DNA of 64,000 bases from JAXMEQ01 sp046348225 (lineage in GTDB: Bacteria > Pseudomonadota > Gammaproteobacteria > Burkholderiales > Burkholderiaceae_C): NCBI GenBank assembly GCA_046348225.1, contig JAXMEQ010000011.1:23226-87225 (forward strand), written 5' to 3'. Position numbers and translations under genes: made by a program. The notes under the pieces were generated by a model. It did not search any database. It was given only the letters and a program-made list of their open reading frames with translations, and was not told the DNA's origin. This document shows positions 23,395 through 30,952 of this stretch, piece after piece (positions within the stretch are counted from its first letter, which is position 1; each line of letters begins with the position of its first letter).

Positions 23395-25635
23395 TCAGCT
23401 GCCGATCACGCCGCCGTCATTCTTGGTGATGACGATGGTGGCCGAACGCGGGCGGGCCAGCGCACCGCCGGGCCCATAGCCCGCATTGCCCGGCCAGTGG
23501 CTCAGGTACTTGGTGGGGTCGGCAATGTTTGCCTTGGTGATGGTCTCGCCCGGATGCTGGATGTTCACAAACACTGTTCGGCCGTCCGGCGTCTCGGTGA
23601 TGCCGGTGATTTCGCAGTCCTTCGGACCCACCAGGAAGCGGCGCAGCTTGTCCGCCGCTGGCTTGGCACCGACGCGGGTGGTCACGTCAAGCTTGCTGCC
23701 GTCGGCCTTGGTGTAGCTCAGCGTCGTGGTGGTGCCGTCGCCCACCTGGCCGGGCACGCCCACCAGCATCATGCAGTTGGTGGCGTCGGTGTAGGCGCCG
23801 TCATCGGTCTGGATGAAGCACAGCCCGGTACGGGGGCTGAACCACAGGCCGTCGGGGCTGGAGAAGTCCTGGTCGGCCGTCAAGGCCGACAGGTTCACCT
23901 GCGTCAGGCTGGCGTCGGACTGGGCACCGAACAGGTACACGTCCCAGGTGAAGCTTGTGGCAGTGCTGCCGTCCGTGCCTTCCTTCATCCGGATGATGTG
24001 TCCATTGATGTTGCCCGGCGCGGTGGCGGCCGTGGGCGCGTCGGTGTAGGCGCGCGGATTGGCGGCGTCCAGCGCTTGCTGGCCCGAGCCGCTCGGCTCG
24101 ACCTTGCGGTTGCTGTTGTTGGTCAGGGTGTAGTAGATCTCGCCCGTGGTCGGGTGCACGGCGCACCACTCGGGGCGGTCCATCCTGGTGGCGCCCACGG
24201 CGTCGGCCGCCAGCCGGGCGTTCACCACCACATCGGCGTTGTCGGCAAACCGGTAGGTGGTGTAGTTGGCGACGGCGGCAGTGGCCAGGCTCAACTCGAT
24301 CCACTGGCCGGTACCGTCCGCGTTGAACTTCGCCACATACAGTTTGCCGTTGTCCAGGTATTTGTCACCGGTGGTGATGCGGTTGGCCGGGCTGGCGTCG
24401 GCGGCGTCCCAGCTGGTGGCAGAAACAAACTTGTAGATGTACTCGCCGCGCGAGTCGTCTCCCATGTACACCGCCAGTGGCTTGCCAGCGGTGAGCTTGC
24501 CAAACGCAGCGCTCTCGTGGGCAAAGCGGCCCAGTGACGTGCGCTTGCGGATGGCCTGGGTCTTGTCGTAGGGATCGATCTCGACGATGTAGCCGAACGT
24601 GTTCAGCTCGTTGCGGTAGTCGTCGCTGCCGTCCGCCGAGGTACCGGTCTGGCTGATGTTCCAGCGGGCGTACTTGTCATCCGTGCCTGCCGTCTCCCAG
24701 CCATGCCGGCTGGCGGCGCCTGCATCGCGGCCGTAGCGGCGCAGCGACACCACGCTTTTGGCCGCGGCGCCCCCGCGGGCGGTGTCGTCAGTCGCCGAGC
24801 GGGTGAAGTATCCCGCCCAGTTTTCTTCGCCGGTCAGGAAGGTGCCCCAGGGCGTGTAGCCGGTGCCACAGTTGTTGATGGTGCCGCGCGCGTCGTTGCC
24901 GGTCGTCGAGAACCGGGTCTTCATCAGCGCGTTGCCGCGGGCCACGCCGTTGATCTGCACTGGCGTGAGCGGGGTCACGCGGCGGTTGAAGCTGGACGCC
25001 TTGTCGTACGCGAACCGGCCCGACACCTTGCGCACTTCCACGATGGACACGCCGTGCGCGGGGATTTCCTTGTCGGCCTCGGCCGCCGGGCGCGGGTTGG
25101 CCGTGACGCCCGCGGCATGCAGGAACTGGTCGGTCAGCGCCTCATGGTTCATGGCCAGCAGGCCACGGTCGGCGTTGTTGGCGTCGCGGCCGGTGCCGGC
25201 GGCGTCCAGGCCGAAGTACTCCATGCCGTCGTGGTGATCGCCGGCACGGTTTTCGTAGCCGGTATCGGTGCCGTCATTCTTGAAGTCAGGCGTGGCGGCC
25301 GTCAGCGGGTCGCCCAGCGCATAGAGCACGTTGGCGGTGTAGCCGGTGGCAACCGTCAGGACATCGGCCGTGCTCTTGGGCACCGCCGGGAAGGCGAGCT
25401 TGATGCCGGTGTCGACAGGTGCCGCCACCGCGGCCGAGTCGCCACCCCCACAGGCCGACAGGGCCACTGTGCCCAGCACCGCGCTGCCCGCGGTACCAAA
25501 GCCGGCCTTGAACAGGCTGCGCCGGCTCAGGCGCGCATCAATGATGTCGGAGATGGAGGGGTTTTGGCTGGTGTTGCAGTCTTCCGTGTCATGGCGCTGC
25601 AGGGCCGTCTGCTCGGGTCGGGTCGTCGCGTTCAT
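23395..25635 (-). CDS. phoX: PhoX family (DUF839) secreted alkaline phosphatase
   Basis: 746 residues. A twin-arginine signal (RLSRRSLFKAGFG near residues 34-46) is followed by a hydrophobic stretch and a cysteine (LSACGGG). This fits Tat export of a protein folded with its metal cofactor. The body has the PhoX/DUF839 features: a long beta-propeller with GLLAMNHEALTD, TPWGTFLTGEENWAGYF, DDSRGEYIYKFVS, DRPEWCAVHP and SSPDGLWFSPRTGLCFIQTD. PhoX enzymes hydrolyse phosphate esters and depend on calcium and iron. The gene has its own terminator and a three-unit PHO box upstream (25693-25721), so phosphate starvation control through PhoB is expected. Confidence 0.92.
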   Translation of the reverse strand: MNATTRPEQTALQRHDTEDCNTSQNPSISDIIDARLSRRSLFKAGFGTAGSAVLGTVALSACGGGDSAAVAAPVDTGIKLAFPAVPKSTADVLTVATGYTANVLYALGDPLTAATPDFKNDGTDTGYENRAGDHHDGMEYFGLDAAGTGRDANNADRGLLAMNHEALTDQFLHAAGVTANPRPAAEADKEIPAHGVSIVEVRKVSGRFAYDKASSFNRRVTPLTPVQINGVARGNALMKTRFSTTGNDARGTINNCGTGYTPWGTFLTGEENWAGYFTRSATDDTARGGAAAKSVVSLRRYGRDAGAASRHGWETAGTDDKYARWNISQTGTSADGSDDYRNELNTFGYIVEIDPYDKTQAIRKRTSLGRFAHESAAFGKLTAGKPLAVYMGDDSRGEYIYKFVSATSWDAADASPANRITTGDKYLDNGKLYVAKFNADGTGQWIELSLATAAVANYTTYRFADNADVVVNARLAADAVGATRMDRPEWCAVHPTTGEIYYTLTNNSNRKVEPSGSGQQALDAANPRAYTDAPTAATAPGNINGHIIRMKEGTDGSTATSFTWDVYLFGAQSDASLTQVNLSALTADQDFSSPDGLWFSPRTGLCFIQTDDGAYTDATNCMMLVGVPGQVGDGTTTTLSYTKADGSKLDVTTRVGAKPAADKLRRFLVGPKDCEITGITETPDGRTVFVNIQHPGETITKANIADPTKYLSHWPGNAGYGPGGALARPRSATIVITKNDGGVIGS

Positions 25636-25692
25636 CGGGGTTTGCCTTTCGGTCGGTGTTGAAACTCAAACCGGCAAGGCTAGGCAGCGCCG

Positions 25693-25721
25693 ATGACAGC
25701 GCCATGGCGGCACGATGACAA
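25693..25721 (-). promoter_or_regulatory. PHO box (PhoB binding site) upstream of phoX
   Basis: Read on the minus strand there are three heptamers TTGTCAT, CCGCCAT and CTGTCAT starting exactly 11 bases apart, matching the CTGTCAT direct-repeat layout of PhoB sites. A TAGCCT -10-like hexamer lies 10 bases further downstream (25677-25682), the spacing used at pho promoters, where the box replaces the -35. The phoX start is 57 bases from the box. Confidence 0.75.
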
Positions 25722-25745
25722 AACAGTGAAAGGGGGCAGCGGCGT

Positions 25746-26075
25746 TCAGTCGCGCGCGCAGCGCGCCGCCAGCGGCAGCAGCGGGTAGCGCACGATGGCC
25801 TCGCGCCCCGTGGTGCCCAGGCCAAACTCGGCCTTCATGCGCGGGTTGCTGTACACCGTTTGCTGCGGCGTCAGGCCACCCGCGTCGCGGTAGAGCACCT
25901 CGCGCCCGCGTGTGCCGTCCAGCACGGCGGTGTCGTCGACAAAGCGAACGGTGAACTCGATGCCGTGCTCGCACACATAGCGCGGCAGGGCCGGGCCCGT
26001 GGCCGGGCCGGCGCAGCCGGCCAGAAGGGCCACACCACCCGGTAAAGCCAGCAAGATCCGCGCGCGAATGTTCAT
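25746..26075 (-). CDS. MliC-like lipoprotein (possible lysozyme inhibitor)
   Basis: 109 residues: a signal peptide with lipobox LLAGCAG, then YVCEHGIEFTVRF and a C-terminal strand pair ending AIVRYPLLPLAARCA. A YxC motif at the start and a last cysteine that could bridge to it, with a small beta-rich body between, match the plan of MliC/PliC inhibitors of c-type lysozyme. The SGxxY and WxxKG active-site loops of well-studied MliC proteins are not obvious, so inhibition is unproven. Its ATG overlaps the mltA stop (ATGA), so it is co-translated with a lytic transglycosylase, which supports a role in murein turnover. Confidence 0.6.
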   Translation of the reverse strand: MNIRARILLALPGGVALLAGCAGPATGPALPRYVCEHGIEFTVRFVDDTAVLDGTRGREVLYRDAGGLTPQQTVYSNPRMKAEFGLGTTGREAIVRYPLLPLAARCARD

Positions 26076-27244
26076 TTCGGCCACAGCACCCACAGCTGCA
26101 GCGGCTGCTTGAGCCGGCCAGCCAGCTCGCCCGCCTCGGGCCCCCAGCCGGTGAAGTAGTCGGCACGCACCGCGCCGACGATGGCGCTGCCGGTGTCTTG
26201 CGCCAGCACCAGCCGCTGGAGGTTGATCTGCGGACCGCTGGAGGCCAGCCACACCGGTGTGCCGTAGGGAATGCTGTCGCGGTCCACCGCGATGGAGCGG
26301 CCGGGTGTGAGCGGCACGCCCTGCGCGCCGCGCGGGCCGAAGGCGGCGTCCAGCTCGGCCAGCGGCTCTTCGCGGAAGAACACGGTGCGCGGGTTGGTCC
26401 AGAGCATTTCGTTCACGCGCTGCGGGTTCTGCCGCGCCCAGGCCTTGATGCCGGGCCACGACGCGTCGCGCAGCAGGCCCTGCTGCAGCAGCCAGCTGCC
26501 GACGCTGCGGTACGGCTGCTCGTTGCTGCCGGCAAAGGCCAGGCGCACCAGGCGCTGGCTGCCATCGGCCTCGGTGATGCGCACCCGGCCCGAGCCCTGG
26601 ATCTGCAGCACCAGTGCGTCGAGCGGGTCGGCCAGGTACGCAATTTCCCGCCCGCGCAGGGCGGCACGCGCCTCGGGCAGGGTGTCGATTTCCTGCCGCG
26701 TGTACCAGGGGCGGCGCGTGGCCAGCGTGGCGGGCGGCCGGTACAGCGGCACGGTGTGGCTGGCGCTGGGCTGGCGGCTGGCCTCCAGGAGCGGTTCGTA
26801 GTAGCCCGTGAGCAGGCCGTCGGCGGGGCCGTTCAGCGGCTCCACCCGGTAAGGCTGCAGGCGCTGGCGCAGCCAGGCGCGCTGCTCGTCGGCGCTGACG
26901 ATGCTCAGGCGCCGCACCTCGCCGCACAGCGGTGCAAACACCGGGCCAGGCCGTTCGCAGCTTTTGAGCCAGGCGTTCCACGCGTCAAACAGGGTGTCGC
27001 CGGCAAAGCCGGGCAGTTCGGCCCATCGCACCGGCGTCCAGCGGCTTTTGGGCTGCTGCAGCGGCGGCGGCAGCGCGGCGGTGTCGTCGGGCGTGACCGA
27101 CGGCAGGGCAGGCCCGGTGGGCAGTGGCACAGAGGCTGCAGGCGGCTCGGGGGAAGGCTGAGGGGCAATTGGCGGCGCGCTGCCGCAGCCCGCCAGCGTT
27201 CCTACAATCAGCACCGTTGCAACAAGCCAGGGGAAACGCGTCAT
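26072..27244 (-). CDS. mltA: Membrane-bound lytic murein transglycosylase A
   Basis: 390 residues from ATG 27244, giving a lipoprotein signal MTRFPWLVATVLIVGTLAGC. After a Pro-rich linker come the MltA domain (GLLTGYYEPLLEASRQPSAS near 168) and the C-terminal 3D domain with LVLAQDTGSAIVGAVRADYF near 338 containing the catalytic aspartates. The enzyme cleaves glycan strands of peptidoglycan to 1,6-anhydro products at the outer membrane. An MliC-like gene is coupled downstream. The start codon overlaps in CATG with a divergent 47-codon gene. Confidence 0.95.
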   Translation of the reverse strand: MTRFPWLVATVLIVGTLAGCGSAPPIAPQPSPEPPAASVPLPTGPALPSVTPDDTAALPPPLQQPKSRWTPVRWAELPGFAGDTLFDAWNAWLKSCERPGPVFAPLCGEVRRLSIVSADEQRAWLRQRLQPYRVEPLNGPADGLLTGYYEPLLEASRQPSASHTVPLYRPPATLATRRPWYTRQEIDTLPEARAALRGREIAYLADPLDALVLQIQGSGRVRITEADGSQRLVRLAFAGSNEQPYRSVGSWLLQQGLLRDASWPGIKAWARQNPQRVNEMLWTNPRTVFFREEPLAELDAAFGPRGAQGVPLTPGRSIAVDRDSIPYGTPVWLASSGPQINLQRLVLAQDTGSAIVGAVRADYFTGWGPEAGELAGRLKQPLQLWVLWPK

Positions 27245-27386
27245 GGGTCTGATTTTGCTTGAAGCGCTGCTGGCCCTGGCGCTGCTGGTGGGCATTGTCT
27301 GGTGGACCATGTTTTCGGGCCGCAACAAGGGCGAACTGCCGGACGACAAGGCCACCCAAAACACCCGCGACTCTGAACGAAAATAG
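27243..27386 (+). CDS. 47-residue single-pass membrane protein
   Basis: Starts MGLILLEALLALALLVGIVW at the N-terminus, then WTMFSGRNKGELPDDKATQN, ending DSERK. One hydrophobic helix is followed by a charged tail, so the tail is probably cytoplasmic. The ATG shares bases with the mltA ATG (CATG, divergent), so the ribosome-binding regions of each gene lie inside the coding start of the other. I recall similar short proteins at this place in related genomes, which is why I accept it; function unknown. Confidence 0.6.
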   Translation: MGLILLEALLALALLVGIVWWTMFSGRNKGELPDDKATQNTRDSERK

Positions 27387-27435
27387 GCCGCAGCCCTCAC
27401 CAAACCTGCGTGAGGCGCTATCAATTTAGTAGCAA
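27387..27435 (+). repeat. Dispersed palindromic repeat, copy 3 (intergenic)
   Basis: CCTGCGTGAGGC precedes the core GCTATCAATTTAGTAGC at 27417-27433; GCAGCCCTCACCAAA to the left is a degraded arm. It fills the gap between the convergent 47-residue gene and the response regulator and ends two bases before the regulator stop, so it forms a 3' hairpin for both. Confidence 0.8.
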
Positions 27436-28062
27436 TTAAAGATCGCGCAACAGGTTGGCCAGCTCCACGGCCGATTTCACTTCCATCTTGTCAAACACCC
27501 GCGCGCGGTGCACTTCCACCGTGCGCACGCTGATGTCGAGCTGGTCGGCAATGAGCTTGTTGGGCAGGCCTTCGACCACCAGCCTCATCACGTCACGCTC
27601 GCGCTCGGTCAGCTCGGCCAGCCGGGACTGCAGCCGCGTGGCCTGGCGCCGGGCCTCCAGCGTGCGCGCCGACTGCGCAATGGCCTGCTCGATGCGGTCC
27701 ACCAGGGCATTGTCAGAGAACGGTTTTTCGCAAAAGTCGAAGGCGCCGCGCTTGACCGCCTCCACCGCAGTGGGCACGTCGGCATGGCCGGTGAGGAAGA
27801 TCACGGGCAGCGCTGCGGCCAGCCCGCGCTCGATGAGCTTTTCAAACAGGGCCAGCCCGCTCATGCCGGGCATGCGCACGTCCAGCAAGACGCAGCTCGG
27901 GTCGCGCGGCACAAAGCCGCCCTGGAGAAAGCGGTCGAATTCCTCGCCGCTGGCAAAGGTTTCGCTGGGCAGATGGCGCGAACGCAGCAGCCAGGCCAGC
28001 GCCTCGCGCACGCTGGCGTCGTCGTCGACGATGAACACGGTGGCGTTGAGGGCGGGTTGCAT
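27436..28062 (-). CDS. FixJ/NarL-type response regulator
   Basis: 208 residues. The receiver domain has the acidic pair DDD near 13-15, phospho-acceptor D61 in VLLDVRMPGMSG, T91 in FLTGHAD and K113 in CEKPFSD. The C-terminal LuxR-type helix-turn-helix reads LTERERDVMRLVVEGLPNK then LIADQLDISVRTVEVHRARV. The ATG overlaps the stop of the sensor kinase gene (ATGA), so this is its cognate regulator. FixJ-type partners activate transcription when phosphorylated; the target genes are not identifiable here. Confidence 0.95.
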   Translation of the reverse strand: MQPALNATVFIVDDDASVREALAWLLRSRHLPSETFASGEEFDRFLQGGFVPRDPSCVLLDVRMPGMSGLALFEKLIERGLAAALPVIFLTGHADVPTAVEAVKRGAFDFCEKPFSDNALVDRIEQAIAQSARTLEARRQATRLQSRLAELTERERDVMRLVVEGLPNKLIADQLDISVRTVEVHRARVFDKMEVKSAVELANLLRDL

Positions 28063-30125
28063 CAGGTGGGTGTGGCAGCAGGAACCGGTGCCGCGGCAGG
28101 GGTTGCCACCGGCAAAGTGAATTTGAAAATCGTACCCTGCGGCGGGTGGGGCTCGAACCCGAGGAATCCCCCATGCTGCTCGATGACCGTGCGACACAGG
28201 CTCAGGCCCAGTCCCATGCCTTCGGCCTTGGTGGTGAAGAACGGCGTGAACAGCTGCTGCGCCACTTCGGACGGAATGCCCGGGCCGCGGTCGGCCACCG
28301 AGAATTCGAGCCAGCCCTTGGTGCTGTTTTCGCTGCTGCTGGCACGGCGGACCTGGATGACCAGCGATTTGTCCAGCGTGCCGGCGGCGTCCATGGCCTG
28401 CATGGCGTTGCGCGCCAGGTTCAGCAGCACCTGCTCGACCATGGTGCGGTCGCACAGCACCGCAGGCAGGGTGGCGGCCAGCCGTGTTTCCACCCGCACG
28501 CCCAGCTTGCGCGCCTGCAGGCTCACCAGCGGCATGATGGCGTCGAGCAGCACCTGCGGCGCCACCGGCTCGCTCGCCTGGTCACGCCGGCGCACGAAGT
28601 CGTGCACGCTCTTGATGACCTTGCCGGCGCGCTCAGCCTGCTCGGCGATGCGGCGCATCGCCACTTCGAGGTCGGCCACGGCATGGGGGCCGTCCTTGAG
28701 CAGGTTCATCGAACCGGTGGCGTAGCTGGAGATCGCCGCCAGCGGCTGGTTCAGTTCGTGGCTCAACAGCGACGCCATCTCGCCCACCGTCGCCAGGCGC
28801 GCCGTGGCCTGCAGCCGGTCCTGGCTGGCGCGCGAGAGTTCTTCCACGCGGCGCTGCTCGCTGATGTCCAGGAACGCGCTCATCCAGCCGGTCTGCACGC
28901 CGCTGGCATTGATCAGCGGCGCCTCGATGATCAACACTGGAAAACGCGAACCGTCCTTGCGCATGAAGACCGACTCAAACCCCTCGCGCGGCGGTGCATG
29001 CTGGCCCGCCAGCCGGATCGCCTGGCGCTGCTGGTACTCGTCGGCGAGCTCGGGCGGCCAGTAGGGCGCCGGCGTGGCATGGCCCAGCAGTTCCTCGGCC
29101 GTGAAGCCGACCATCTGGCAAAAGGCCGGGTTCACATAAGTGATGCGGCCCTGCAGGTCGCGCGCCCGCAGGCCGGTGACGAGCGAATCCTCCATCGCCT
29201 TGCGAAACGCCAGCGCTTCGGCCAGGTCATGCTCGGCGCGCAGGCGGCGGCGCATGTCCTTGCCCAGCAGCACCAGCACCGACACCAGCGCGATCGACAT
29301 GGCGGTCACCAGCGCCGTCAGCACGTTGGGAAACAGGTCGGGCGCGCCACGCCAGCTGTCGATGCGCAGCACCAGCGTGTTGCCCGGCAGGTCCACCAGC
29401 TGCTGGGCGGTGAAGATGCGGCTGCCGCGCCGCGCCACCCCGTGCAGCGCCAGCCGGGTGCCGTCGGCCTCGGTGAACGACACCTCCTGGCTGCGGGTGA
29501 GCTGCTTGGCGATCATCTCGGTCAGGATGTCCTGCAGCGAATAGGTGGCCACCAGGTAGCCCGTCAGCTCCCCGGCCGTGACCTGCGGCATGCACAGCTC
29601 CATCACCTCCACACCCAGGCCGTCGATTTGCGGCACGAAGTAGCTGGTGGAATAGGCCGCCGCCGCGATGCGGCGCGCGTTGTTGCAGGCCAGCGCCACG
29701 TCGGCCTGGGCGTTGTCGCGCCCCAGCCGCGCAAACACCGGCCGGCGGAAGGGCGATTCGGCGGTCAGCACGGGCACCAGCTTCGCGTCACGCCACTCCA
29801 CGCGCAGCCACTCCCGATGCTCGCGCAGCAGTGTCGCCGCCTCGGCCTGCCAGCGCTCGGGTGTCGGGTTGCCGGCCTGCAGCGCCTGGAGCGTCTGGAT
29901 GTTGCGCGTGAGCGCGTTGCGGATGTCGCTGACCGCGTCAGCCGTGTCGCGCTCGAGCTTGCTCTGCACCTGGCTGGCCTCGTAGCGGCCGGCCAGCCAG
30001 ACCAGCGTGACCAGCAGCGCCGCCACCAACGCCACCAGCAGGCTCCAGAGCGACCAGCGCCAGGGCGCCGACAGGCGCCGCAGGGCGGGGGCTTGCGCGA
30101 CCGCGCGGCTGCCGATGAACTTCAC
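28062..30125 (-). CDS. Membrane sensor histidine kinase with PAS domain
   Basis: 687 residues from a GTG whose GTGA overlaps the stop of the upstream amidase gene. A transmembrane helix near 22-45 and another near 265-290 flank a ~220-residue periplasmic sensor region. A PAS domain (GRITYVNPAFCQMVGFTAEELLG) comes next, then the kinase core with H456 in SHELNQPLAAISSYA, N box NLARNAMQAMD, G1 DRGPGIP and G2 GMGLGLSLC. The plan is that of the DctB/FixL-like kinases paired with FixJ-type regulators. The periplasmic signal is unknown. Confidence 0.93.
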   Translation of the reverse strand: MKFIGSRAVAQAPALRRLSAPWRWSLWSLLVALVAALLVTLVWLAGRYEASQVQSKLERDTADAVSDIRNALTRNIQTLQALQAGNPTPERWQAEAATLLREHREWLRVEWRDAKLVPVLTAESPFRRPVFARLGRDNAQADVALACNNARRIAAAAYSTSYFVPQIDGLGVEVMELCMPQVTAGELTGYLVATYSLQDILTEMIAKQLTRSQEVSFTEADGTRLALHGVARRGSRIFTAQQLVDLPGNTLVLRIDSWRGAPDLFPNVLTALVTAMSIALVSVLVLLGKDMRRRLRAEHDLAEALAFRKAMEDSLVTGLRARDLQGRITYVNPAFCQMVGFTAEELLGHATPAPYWPPELADEYQQRQAIRLAGQHAPPREGFESVFMRKDGSRFPVLIIEAPLINASGVQTGWMSAFLDISEQRRVEELSRASQDRLQATARLATVGEMASLLSHELNQPLAAISSYATGSMNLLKDGPHAVADLEVAMRRIAEQAERAGKVIKSVHDFVRRRDQASEPVAPQVLLDAIMPLVSLQARKLGVRVETRLAATLPAVLCDRTMVEQVLLNLARNAMQAMDAAGTLDKSLVIQVRRASSSENSTKGWLEFSVADRGPGIPSEVAQQLFTPFFTTKAEGMGLGLSLCRTVIEQHGGFLGFEPHPPQGTIFKFTLPVATPAAAPVPAATPT

Positions 30126-30928
30126 AGGACGCGATGCTCCAGCGCGGGCAGCTGGCGGCGCACGCTGGTCAGCCGCGTTGCGTCCAGCTCGGCCAGTACC
30201 ACGCCCGGTCCTTCGGGCTGCCGGGCCAGCACCGTGCCCCACGGGTCCACCACCATGGAGTGGCCCCAGGTGCGGCGACCGTTCTCATGCGTGCCGCCCT
30301 GCGCCGGGGCCACCACGCAGGCCAGGTTCTCGACCGCGCGGGCCCGCAGCAACACCTCCCAGTGGGCCTGGCCCGTCACGAAGGTGAAGGCACTGGGCAC
30401 CAGCAGCACATCGGCCGCCAGTGCGCGGTACAGCTCGGGGAAGCGCAGGTCGTAGCACACGCTCAGGCCTACCCGCCAGCGGTGGCCGTCGCGCGAGGGC
30501 AGCTCGAAAGCCACTGGCGTGCGGCCGGCTTCGATCACGCGTGATTCGTCGTACCGCTCGCGGCCGTTGTCAAAGCGGAACAGGTGGATCTTGTCGTAGT
30601 GCGCCACGCAGTCCCCTGCGGGTGAAAACACCAGGTTGGTGTTGCGCACATGGTCGGCATCACTGGCCACCATGGGCAGGGTGCCACCCACCAGCCACAG
30701 GCCCAGCTCACGCGCAGTGCTGGCCAGAAACGCCTGCACGGTGCCACTGCCGGGCGGTTCGCGCAAGGCCAGCTTGTCAGTGTCCTGGTGGCCCATGAGG
30801 CAGAAGTACTCCGGCAGCACGGCCAGCTCGGCACCCTGCTGCGCCGCCTCGCGCAGCAGCGCATGGGCGGCGCGCAGGTTGGCATCGAGCGACGCGCCCG
30901 AGACCATCTGGATCGCAGCTGCCTTCAT
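30122..30928 (-). CDS. Carbon-nitrogen hydrolase (Nit/omega-amidase family)
   Basis: 268 residues. The catalytic triad is E40 (LAVLPEYFCL), K113 (HYDKIHLF) and C158 (GLSVCYDLRFPELYR), the nitrilase-superfamily signature. Overall it resembles Nit1-type enzymes that hydrolyse deaminated glutathione or act as omega-amidases. It starts 24 bases after the yhdP stop and its own stop overlaps the kinase start. The order yhdP-nit is common in betaproteobacteria; the attachment of a two-component system to it is less usual. Confidence 0.92.
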   Translation of the reverse strand: MKAAAIQMVSGASLDANLRAAHALLREAAQQGAELAVLPEYFCLMGHQDTDKLALREPPGSGTVQAFLASTARELGLWLVGGTLPMVASDADHVRNTNLVFSPAGDCVAHYDKIHLFRFDNGRERYDESRVIEAGRTPVAFELPSRDGHRWRVGLSVCYDLRFPELYRALAADVLLVPSAFTFVTGQAHWEVLLRARAVENLACVVAPAQGGTHENGRRTWGHSMVVDPWGTVLARQPEGPGVVLAELDATRLTSVRRQLPALEHRVL

Positions 30929-30952
30929 GCCGTCGTCTCCTTGAAACCTGCC

